A DNA stretch of 64,000 nt from Panulirus ornatus (Eukaryota > Arthropoda > Malacostraca > Decapoda > Palinuridae): NCBI RefSeq assembly GCF_036320965.1, contig NC_092261.1:13190197-13254196 (forward strand), written 5' to 3'. Position 1 is the first letter of the stretch. Each line of letters begins with the position of its first letter. The position numbers were made by a program, and so were the translations under genes. Positions 48,282 to 64,000 of this stretch are shown here, one piece after another. The notes beneath the pieces were generated by a model. The model did not search any database. It was not told the origin of the DNA and was given only the letters and a program-made list of their open reading frames with translations.

Positions 48282-48326
48282 CTGTAAGAAGGCTGCTCTG
48301 AGAGCTACCAATGCCAGCCTTATATA
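48282..48326 (-). promoter_or_regulatory. TATA box, initiator and 5' splice site, possible crustin-like gene promoter
   Basis: On the minus strand TATATAAG (48326-48319) is followed 27 bases later by an initiator-like CTCAG (A at 48299), then CAG/GTACGT, a strong 5' splice site, at 48282/48281. This would make an 18-base first exon that could splice to the acceptor at 44,951 just before the crustin-like ATG. The link is inference; the same CTTCTTACAG could instead be a 3' splice site. Confidence 0.35.
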
Positions 48327-48564
48327 CTCTCGCCGCTCCTGACCTTCCATTCTCCTCCCACCAGCATGCAACAAGGCCGCCCCGTCACGCCCGCACACGA
48401 TACGAGTGGGCGGCAGTGTGGGGAGTTGGCAGCTCAACACAGCGTTGAGAACCTATGGGCGCGTATAATGTTTGTGTCCTCGTAGTAGGAGAGCGCCTTG
48501 TCCATGATGATCCGTCTACCGTGGCACCTACGCCGTCCAGGCGCCTGCGTGGGACCTGATGGCT

Positions 48565-48566
<2 letters not shown>

Positions 48567-48604
<38 letters not shown>
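48567..48604. repeat. (AC)n microsatellite
   Basis: About 18 AC units. Confidence 0.97.
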
Positions 48605-48605
<1 letters not shown>

Positions 48606-51599
48606 ATGTGGCTCCCCACAGGCACTTAATTCCACTCATCTCTGGTTATTTTCACGAACCTGGTCCTTATACACATCTGCTTTCCCTACAATCGTGGTTT
48701 ACGTGTTCATGTAACAGAGACTATTTGTTGACGTGATGGTCGCACGCGCCTGGTGACCCTATCATACACCTGTTCATTTGTCATGCCTGATGTTTCCTTG
48801 GCCCTGTTATGCCAACGCCATGTAGCTGATTAAACACCTGTCGTTGGGCGGAAATACCTGAAAGTCTTGCGAACCAAATAGCCTTATATTGCTGTTGGTT
48901 CTACTCATCCGCTGATTCTGAACATCTGTTGATTCACAAAACCTATCAACTCCACCTTCTTGCTGCGCACTTGCTGTTCCCATATTGATGGTGGGTTCTG
49001 AAACCTTTTGTTGGGTCATTAATCTGATGGTTCAGTGCTCGTCAGTCAACACACTTGGTAGTTCTATGCATATTACAGTACCCAAGGAGATTGTGGCTCC
49101 ACTCACCTGATGGTTTTAGATACCAGTCCCACTATACATGCTGGTTGCATAGACCCGCCAATCACACAAAATTTTCCAAGCAGTTAGTTTTAAATGTTCA
49201 TTTGCACGTTATAGCTTCTCCAGTCTAAGAACTACCGATAATGGGGTGAAATAGTGAGCGTCAAATCTGCTTCCTATCCCTTATGACAACAAATCTCGAT
49301 TACTTATGACAACAGATCTCGATTAGTACTGTAGTATCAGAGGGACACTGTGCAACATAGTGATTTAGAAGAGCGCACGTTACCTCCTAGCATTTTGCTA
49401 CAGTACAGGACCATAACTTGACGTAGTTATGACATTCGTAATGGCTATAAGTATCTGCCATTATGACAAGAGGTATTTAAGAAAGTTTCTTTATCCCTCT
49501 CTTCGGCATAACTGCATTTGGCTCATCATATCTTTTTATTTTTTTTTTCTTGCACCATATCTCAGATAGCAGCCTCGTGGCTCGTTGCAGTTTATTGAAG
49601 ACAATCATACGAGTTCCTATAAACAGAAAAAAAAACGCTTCTACGTATTTTTAAGGAATAACTTAATAGTTTCTATAAGATACCAGCTCACTTGTCTCTT
49701 GTCTGCTCTTCACACTACAGATACGAGTCTTGCTGGCGCAACTCCTGCTAGTCTAAGGTCTCGACGCGTACCCTTCTTCCCCCCTACAGCATCCCAGGTC
49801 TATTTCGTTTTACTTCGACAATGTTGGAATCTCTTGTACCGTTCAAGGTTTCAACAGGACTGCGTCACTCACTCGGAAATGTGGAAAACAGACCAACAGG
49901 AAGTTGAAACTACTCAACAACCGTATCGTACAACCTTCGCGGGTCCGAATTTTCTCACCAGGGTGAAATAACTGTTTCTTGAAAATAACCCTGTTATTAG
50001 GAGAACCTTACGTACGCCTGTGGAAAGCGGCAGTTCATATAGAAATACCCACACAAGAACGCAAGTAATTCCCAAAATTTTTGAGTCTTTTCGTCAGCCG
50101 TGTCGTTAGTGATTGTACTGTACCCTATATAGAGAAAGACAGAGCTGATGGTAACCTGCTTAAAAGAAAGAGTACAAACTTACTTATCCTCAGGGAGATG
50201 AAGTCTGTGAACAATAGACAAGTTTTGTTTGATAACATTTAGTTCTCATAGGATACATTTCTGACCAACCAAAGGAACGTTCCAACAGTATGAGCTTATT
50301 CATCTTTTTTTTTTTCGATTAATAATGGCGTTTCATTGTCTTTTATACGTCTCTGGATTTCATAGGTGGAACATAGATGCTAGAAATATTCATATGAAAG
50401 AGCAACGGTTACAATGTTTACATGGAAAGCTACCCTTGTACACTTTGAGCATCATGAGATTCCAATCCTTTTCGTGGAAGTGCGATGAAGTTATTATGTC
50501 ATTTTGTAATCACCACATTACGTTTTTTTAATGTAACTGAATCTGATGGAAAGAATTTTGTGGTATACTTCGAGCTGTAGTTTTGAGGGGTTCACAAGGC
50601 TAATGTCTGCTGTCTATCCATGAACCAGTTGAAAACTAATAACTTTTTCATTTTTTCTTTCTCAAAGGCAAATATGTATTATATGTCGTCCCTTCATGTG
50701 TCTGGACATGAGATGGACGTGTCGTGTGGATCGACTCGCTGGACTTAATTGTGTCCTACGACACTAGAGTAGCTGAGTTCTCATATCAGCTGACCAAAGA
50801 GAGGCTTGAGAGGTTCCTCCTCATTGTAGATCAACGTAGGATCATAGCACTGTCTTCCAGCTGATGTTGTTACCCTTCATGACTTCGTGAACTGCGTTGT
50901 TAGCCTCCCGAAGGCCATGACATCTACTGACATTTGAATTCTGACTGCTGCCAACTGCGACACCATTCTTTCCAAGTTATGCACGACCGAAATCAATGCC
51001 TTCTATGGATCAGTGCGAGGATAGACCGAGTCAAGGAAAGCGTAGGTGTCACATCAAGAATAACTGAACCCTTCCTAGTGTACAAGGTTGGACGCCAACA
51101 CGAGTGAGGAGGCAGCAGGGATATGTTAAATACAGACTCGCAATGGTGTGTCAGGAACATAGGTAAACCCATTGTTTACGATGTTCGACTCTGAGGCGTG
51201 AAATATTCGTCAGAGTGACTGACCTACGTCTCGCAGGATGGTGAAGGCCGCACCATTAGGCATCTCCGTATGAAATTAGATGATCGTACCTCGAGTAGGG
51301 ACTGGGAAATGATCTCGGATCAGTCCACAGATTTGGACGCTGAGGGTTGGGATAAAAGTTCATGTTTTACCAATGCGGACTAGAAATAGCGTATCAGTTG
51401 TCTGCAGCCTGATGTACCTATCAATTGTCTGCAAGTTGATATATGTTGTATATCAAAATAAGGGCCTTAATATAAGTTAGATATCAATGTGTTACAGACC
51501 TGAGTTATGTATTAGAGAAGTTTGTTTGTCGAGGGTTCACCACAGTTAGCTGGTGATGTTCTACGGGCTTAGGTATTAATGGTTTTGCGTACGGCGCTC
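48605..51599. other. Stretch with no supportable gene
   Basis: A 24-bp direct duplication (tatgacaaca(a/g)atctcgatta) occurs at about 49,280-49,325. The minus strand of 50,880-51,360 has short open pieces with stops that I could not assign. Nothing else recognised. Confidence 0.5.
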
Positions 51600-51916
51600 A
51601 CAGATTTCACAGCGATGGTGCAAAACCCCGAAACATATTAGACGATCGGTATTTTTGCTCATAGCAAAACGTTAATATATCATCGATTGTTATCATGATT
51701 TTAAAGACACACAAGACCTGTGTATCTGCAGTAATTATCCCACATGTGAGCAAAGAGCTAGATCGATATTCAACCGTTCCACAGTGTACTTTGAAAGGAT
51801 TCGAACCACCACTGCTAAGAATTCGAAGCACCGACGATCTTTTGTTTTTAGTCTGGACGACAACATCCTGAGATGTTCTTGTCACAGTGAATGGCACTGA
51901 GTGATCCCGTGCCAGT
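51600..51916 (-). repeat. Possible tRNA-related SINE-like sequence
   Basis: The minus strand contains GGTTCGAATCC at about 51,800-51,790, an exact match to the tRNA B box, within a 109-codon open frame of no known family. No convincing A box or cloverleaf was found, so a tRNA gene is not supported. Confidence 0.25.
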
Positions 51917-52086
51917 GTTGACACAACGAGTAACACCTTACCAGTGTTAACACAGTGAGTAACTCAGGTGGATGGATGTCAACACCATGACCCGTCATGG
52001 TGCTGACACAACGAGTAACACCTTACCAGTGTTGACACAGTGAGTAACCCAGGTGGATGGGTGTCAACACCATGACCCGTCATGGA
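51917..52086. repeat. 85-bp tandem duplication containing a palindrome
   Basis: Two copies starting at 51917 and 52002: (g)(t/c)tgacacaacgagtaacac, cttaccagtgtt(a/g)acacag, tgagtaac(t/c)caggtggatg, then tgtcaacaccatgacccgtc atgg. Each copy holds accatgac-cc-gtcatgg(t/a), a near-perfect hairpin. Direct words gttgacaca and gtgttaacac recur inside the unit. Confidence 0.92.
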
Positions 52087-52179
52087 CCCTCGCCCTCATC
52101 CTCCACAGTAGCCACCACCAGCAGCTCAGCGTGCGAAAACAGCAGGCAGTCACCGTGGCGTTAGGAGAGCAGTCGACAT

Positions 52180-52475
52180 ACTCGGTCTGTAGCCTGTCTG
52201 TCAGGGATAGGGTCGCTTGGGAGGTAGGTCACTTGCTGTTCGCTAATGACATGGCGCTAGTGGCAGATTCGAGTGAGAAACTGCAAAAGTTAGTGTCTGA
52301 GTTTGGGAGAGTGTGTGAAAGGGGAGTGTTGAAAGTAAATGTGAATAAAACTAAGGCTGTAAAGTTTAGTGGTGCATAGGGACGAGTTTGTTACGGTTTT
52401 GGTTTGAAAGGAGAAAATTTGGAAGAAGTAAAGTGTTTTAGATATCTGGGAGCGGACATGGCAGCGAGCATGTGT
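52180..52475 (+). mobile_element. Non-LTR retrotransposon RT fragment (palm and thumb)
   Basis: Reads VRDRVAWEVGHLLFANDMAL then VADSSEKLQKLVSEFGRVCE, KVNVNKTKAVKF, a stop, and ENLEEVKCFRYLGADMAA. Same family as the 11.3-kb and 54.4-kb fragments. The catalytic FADD box has become FAND. Ends in a (TG)n run. Confidence 0.88.
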
Positions 52476-54385
52476 CTGTGTGCGCGCGCGTGTGTGTGTG
52501 TGTGGTTGTAAGTGTATATACATAGATTCTTTCCCTCATCCGTTCACCTATCGCGATCAGTGTTGCTATGAGCCACACTAGCTAAGCTCTAGGATCGCTG
52601 GTGCCTTTAGAAGCGAGCATAGCAACACTGATGTCCTTGTGACATAATGGGGCGTCACGCTGTATAATGTCGATCTTAAGCGTAGTGCATGTCATTACCT
52701 GAAATAAGTGTGCACCAAAATGGACTCCACTTTACACACTTCTCAGACAATTGTATATGACTCGTGAGGCGTAGAAGGCATATAATGATTTTCTAAACGA
52801 TTAATTGCTTTAATTTGGCAATCAAGAAACAGATTTGGGATTCGTATGAATTTCATTACTCACGCCGAGAGGAGAAAGTCACATTAATAACAGTTCTATC
52901 TTTAGTGACTTGTACGTCGTCACAGCTCTGTTCATTCAGTTCTGTGTGCAGCGCAACTTTCCCCTTCGTTGTGACTATCTGCTGCTTGGTCAGTGGTGCA
53001 AGGATTCAGGTGTGAGGTCTCCTCCTTTCGTCTCGTCTCTGTTGCTCCAGGCTCACCCGCGCTGTTGTGTGTTGCGTCACAACTGAGGGAGGAAGATGTC
53101 AGCCAATGGAATCATGGGATGCATATCTTGATAGACAGATACTAGCTGGTTGCTTTCGAGTGATCTGCAAGGTTAGTAGTCACTATAATATCACTTTTCA
53201 GGGCTAAGCTTCGAAGCTGTAGTCCTTTCATTATTCTCTGAAAGGACATTTTCTCCACCTCCGTAGGATTTTACCTTCTAGAGCTGATTCCTTGTAGAGT
53301 TTGTATTGTGTAATGTTCTGTACTGTGTATAGCGAGAGAATGTTTTCCCCCTCTGGGCATCAGTGGCCTAGCTTTGGTTTTGACGGTGTATTGAGGGTGT
53401 GACTGGACTTAGAATCATACTGAACGCTTGAAGGTGTTCAATATTATTCGGCTGGGGGTTATATACCTTTACGTTGGCGGCTTGAATGACCCTGGTAGTC
53501 AACAGGCCTCAAACCTATAGTAACCAACCAACTTCCCATGGTTGAGTGTACGTCCATTGAGTACATACCTGGAAAAAGGTGTTTCGAGTTCGCTATTTTC
53601 TTTTCGGTCCAGGTGAAGTTCCTGAGCCAAGCTTTGGCAAGCGCAAGCGACCTGATCATTATCTGTCCTTTACTGGTACGTGACTGACACCACCGCCGCC
53701 AGACGGCCATACACAACTTGGGTATTTGTCTGATACAACGCAACTTTGGCCACGTCCGCGTCCGTCTAGGTTTCAGAGTTGCAGGTGATGATTCACACCA
53801 TCCTCAGGAGCGACGAAAGTTGTGGACGATCCTGGTCGATCTGTCTATCTACGGTGGCTTTTAAGGAGGAGAGGAGACCTGTCGAAATTAGACTCGCTGT
53901 GAACATTGAAAACAAAAGGAATTCATCCCCCTACCCCTCCTTCCTTTGACCTGGGAACCCCACCTTATACTCAGTCATATAACTGTAAATGATGATGAAG
54001 GATTTTGCTTGACAGATTGCGTAACTCCCCCTGGTGTCGTAGGGAGGCAGCGAGTCAAGTGTGACTTTTGTCTTGCGTGTACCCTCACGCAAGCAGTGAC
54101 GCCTGGCTTCCCTTTTGTAATAACGTGTGACAATCTGGCTCTGTGTTTTATATTCAGGTAACGGTGATTTCCTGCAGGTGTGACGCACACGAGCATACCT
54201 ACATACGCAGGAGTAAAGACATGGACCACATGTACAAGGTTGAGAAAGGGGACAAAACGAGTCATCAAACATTCCCATCTATCTTTGTCCTTACAAACAG
54301 TGACCCTCTCTTTCCATACACTTAACTCCGCATACAGAAAGTTTGTCCCTTAAGGCACATTATGGTTCACTTCAGCTCCCATGGT
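52476..54385. other. Stretch with no supportable gene
   Basis: The minus strand at 53,459-53,743 has a 94-codon open frame and adjoining frames with moderately protein-like composition, but no motif I recognise. Confidence 0.5.
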
Positions 54386-54600
54386 TCAATTCGCTGCCAT
54401 CTCCACTCCCAGGTTCTCTCTCACTTCTTCAGGTTTTCTCCATTTAAATTCTCCTTCATACCAGATGTCTCTCTCTCCCCTGCAAAACATTATTACTATA
54501 TTCTTATTAACATTGATTTTAGCTTCCTGTTTTACACACCCTCCAAACTCATACACCAGCTTCTGCAGTTTCTCACTCGAGTCTGCTGTCACCAGTGGCC
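54386..54600 (-). mobile_element. Non-LTR retrotransposon RT fragment, opposite orientation
   Basis: The minus strand reads VTADSSEKLQKLVYEFGGCV, KINVNKNIVIMFCRGERD and NLGVEMAAN, the segment just after the FADD box of the family seen at 52.2 kb. Truncated at both ends. Confidence 0.8.
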
Positions 54601-61209
<6,609 letters not shown>

Positions 61210-61210
61210 G

Positions 61211-61264
<54 letters not shown>
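61210..61264. repeat. (AC)n microsatellite
   Basis: About 27 AC units. Confidence 0.97.
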
Positions 61265-61267
<3 letters not shown>

Positions 61268-61608
61268 GGACTGGAACAGACTCCAAACAAGTGTGAAAGG
61301 CCTTATGTTAACAGCAAGTCCTTGGGAGCCACCGAAGGACGAGCCAACAGTGTGACGAGAGAGAGGTGAAGGAAAAGGAAGAAACATAGAACAATCCAAG
61401 CATTAAGAGAAGGAAGAGGGAAGTGGGTTGGGGACATGTGAGACAAGTGGTGTGTCACTGTGTCCCTTGGTCTCGCAATCACGCAGCCTAACCCATATAA
61501 TCCTAACTCACTCAACAGTGGATTCCGTTTCCTTATTGCGACCTGTCAAGACGTCGTCAAGTGGCATTGGCTACTGTAATTCGGGCCAGACTGCTGTGTG
61601 CGCATGTT

Positions 61609-61611
<3 letters not shown>

Positions 61612-61657
<46 letters not shown>
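61612..61657. repeat. (GT)n microsatellite
   Basis: About 22 GT units, inverted relative to the AC run 350 bases upstream. Confidence 0.97.
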
Positions 61658-61658
<1 letters not shown>

Positions 61659-61892
61659 GAGTGAGGGATTTAACTTTTTGTTATCCGTGGTTCAATTTCG
61701 TAATCATTCATGGTCAACGATACATCAGTTCCTGGTAATTACTGTAATGGTCTTGTGGTAACAAGCTCGACCTTCTCTTCTAAGAACCTGTCAATTTCCG
61801 TCTGACCTGAGCTGATAGCTGAGACTAACTCAAGGTCAATCTCGAGTGTCACTGGAGCTCTACCTCTCTTTTAAGTGTTCAGTACACTTTAG

Positions 61893-61974
61893 TGAATCCC
61901 AGTTTTGCTAAGTGGTGACACTTCTCTGGTTGATGAATCCCAGTTTTCCTAAGTGGTGACACTTCTGTGGTAAT
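61893..61974. repeat. 41-bp tandem duplication
   Basis: Copies at 61893 and 61934 share tgaatcccagtttt(g/c)ctaa then gtggtgacacttct(c/g)tgg. Confidence 0.95.
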
Positions 61975-63402
61975 TTAGATTGCTGAGCAGAGCTAAAGTA
62001 AGTGTAGGAGTCCAATATAGTGTGATGTGGTCGTTTTCTTTATAGTGTTTGGTGTCTCGAGTGATGGGCAAGGTCTGTCAGTGAGACATACGGTATTTGC
62101 TGTTCCATTACCTTGTGTTTCTTCTTATGATTCTCTTCAATACTCTGCATCCTAACCTAACCCTGGTGCGATGAATGTGCTCTTGACCTGTCCCGTAATC
62201 ATCAGGTCAAACGTACGTTCAATAAACCCGAGTGGTGTCGAGGGTGACATAAAGAGAGTATGGCGAGGGTAGAGGAACGAGGGTGTGGTAAACATGTAAC
62301 CTGAATAAACCCATCATCATGTTGTCATGTGTTTGGTGGCACCTCCCTCCGTTGTGAACACGATGGAGAGTGATAGTGGGTAAGGTAGCATATTTCACCC
62401 AGTTGCCGATGTTGATGGTATTAGTTCATCTATTCTTTCCCTCTCTCACGACCTTATTGGTTCGGGAGTCTAGCTAGATAGCGGAGGCTAGGCTGAGCCT
62501 AATGCCCGTGACGCGCGGCCCTAGCCACCGCATCACGAGCCACCACGGTGTTGTTGGTGGTGAAGGAGGATCACAAGGGCGCCACCCACCGCCTCATAGC
62601 ACCGCTATGCGGAAGGCTGTTCCGAAAAGAGCGTCGGATCTCCAGCGTCGGCAATACTTCTTCCATTATGTTACTTCCGCCTCTGGGAGAGAGACTGTCA
62701 TCTGCCTATACAGGTGTCTGGAGTCGTCATATATGGTCTCCCTCTGTTTCAGTGTGAAGTCATCTTGTGCACTATCCCAGTGGGAACATTTTTATTTTTC
62801 GTGCTCCACTGTGAAGCATTGCTTAATGTTATATACCATTGCATACGTGTAGTCATTCGATCCTTGAACTCCCTGTACGTGTGAATCATTAGGACTTGTA
62901 TGTGAGGTACAATTGATACTAAAATTATTGTTTTTCATCAGTAATTGTGTTTCATTACCACAGTGCTTGATCCCTTGTTGATGAATTCGGAAACTACATT
63001 GCTTCCTAATTTCAATGTGAAAACTCTCGAACTTGTAGTCTATAGTATAAGGCCGCAGTTCACAAAGTTGTGATCGCCTCTGTTTTTCTCACGCTGAAAG
63101 GAAGTCCCTCCGCTGATATGTTTTAGTGCTAAATTGATACTTACGGTATTTTTCCCATTCTTTTTAGAATAGAAATGTTTGAAATGGAACTTTGATTTAT
63201 CGAGAAAGGCGTCAATACTTGTAGCGTTACTGTGCAGCTGTTATGATATTTCCTGATAATTCCACACTGTCGGAGTTAACCTGAAGGAGAAGTTGGCGTC
63301 ATAGAAGGACGCCTGAGCATTACCTGAGAACTATCTCCATCAGCACCTACCAGTGTTGATGGAGGGATAGCTGGAATTTCAGTCACAGTACGTGCTTCCG
63401 TC
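61975..63402. other. Stretch with no supportable gene
   Basis: Mixed unique sequence. A GC-richer patch at 62,500-62,700 has overlapping plus-strand frames of 70-116 codons without known motifs. Confidence 0.5.
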
Positions 63403-63431
63403 TGCGTGTGTGTGTGTGTGTGTGTGTGTGT
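63403..63431. repeat. (GT)n microsatellite followed by a G run
   Basis: About 14 GT units and then ttgggggggggagg. Confidence 0.95.
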
Positions 63432-63874
63432 TGGGGGGGGGAGGTATGAACCACAGGTACTTGAGTGTGTAATCATTCACAGATTGTGTGGTACATACAC
63501 GTTCAACATGTTCCTTATCAAACTAATTGAGTGTAACCACATGTTTCTTATCAAATTACCTGAGCTTATCGAGACGTTTTGCTTTCATTGCGACCATTGA
63601 TTACTTTCCCATTAATCTCGATTATACCCCTTCTCCAGCCTAATAACAAAGTGGAACACATCTATGACACCCCCTTCCCTCCAATCGAATTGAACAGCCC
63701 TTGATCATATATATGTCACCGTGTGCATGTTAACTATCACTAATGACAGAACGTATCAAAAATTGAAACAGGTGAAGAGAGGGTATGGAATTTTTGAGAC
63801 TATATTATCCTAGCGTTAAATTGTGTAACATATACATTGAAATACTGCGTTTGTAACGTTTCTTTTTTCTTTCA

Positions 63875-64000
63875 TATTACTCGCCATTTCCCGCATTAGC
63901 GAGGTAGCGTTAAGAACAGAGGACTGGGCCTTTGAGGGAATATCCTCACCTGGCCTCCTTCTCTGTTCCTTTTTTTGGAAAATTAAAAAAATAAATGAGA
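63875..64000 (+). repeat. Dispersed SINE-like element ('gcgaggtagcgttaagaac')
   Basis: Runs from ctcgccatttcccgcattag through gcgaggtagcgttaagaaca, gaggactgggcctttgaggg, aatatcctcacctggcc to an A-rich 3' end (ggaaaattaaaaaaataaat) at the window edge. The A-rich tail and the shared opening with 28,255 suggest a short retroelement. The family name is unknown to me. Confidence 0.55.

Noticed and set aside
50880..51360. Minus-strand pieces such as FLDSVYPRTDP and CGLIRDHFPVPTRG as a quinone oxidoreductase relic
   Set aside because: The likeness is short, interrupted by stops and not in a convincing domain order. A translated search against medium-chain reductases would be needed.
51790..51805. 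tRNA gene from an exact B-box word on the minus strand
   Set aside because: I could not fold acceptor, D and anticodon arms around it, and no A box lies at the right distance.
53459..53743. 94-codon minus-strand ORF as a gene
   Set aside because: No motif recognised, no supporting splice structure, and neighbouring frames look equally open.

Overview
The window looks like nuclear DNA of an arthropod, most likely a decapod crustacean. The reasons are intron-containing genes with GT/AG splicing, very dense dinucleotide microsatellites, many minisatellites, decayed non-LTR retrotransposons, and a crustin-like antimicrobial protein gene (a family typical of crustaceans). The species call is inference. 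I rebuilt three multi-exon genes by hand, all on the minus strand. In each, the exon phases match at every junction, which is the main support for the models.

(1) 11,019-22,501: a GMC-family FAD oxidoreductase (glucose-dehydrogenase-like), 13 exons, predicted 612 residues, with the FAD Rossmann motif, both GMC signatures and the active-site His. Its introns hold retrotransposon fragments and six or more tandem repeats, some touching splice sites. (2) 29,230-36,989: the mitochondrial regulator mTERF3, 6 exons, 426 residues. (3) 41,301-44,950: a secreted protein with a crustin-type Cys-rich region and two WAP (four-disulfide core) domains, 3 coding exons, 423 residues. Its second WAP domain is split between cysteines 1 and 2 by about 180 residues that carry three 27-residue Arg-rich repeats. 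A TATA/initiator/5' splice site arrangement near 48.3 kb may be its distal promoter.

Between the first two genes (24.7-28.2 kb) lie two decayed C2H2 zinc-finger gene copies in opposite orientation, pointing away from each other, each with the same upstream segment: a diverged inverted duplication. 1-11 kb and 46-64 kb hold no gene I can support. They carry microsatellites, short duplications, RT fragments at 45.7, 52.2 and 54.4 kb, and dispersed SINE-like elements.

The three genes do not form a pathway; they are ordinary neighbours in a repeat-rich genome. The most unusual item is the split WAP domain with its Arg-rich repeat cassette.
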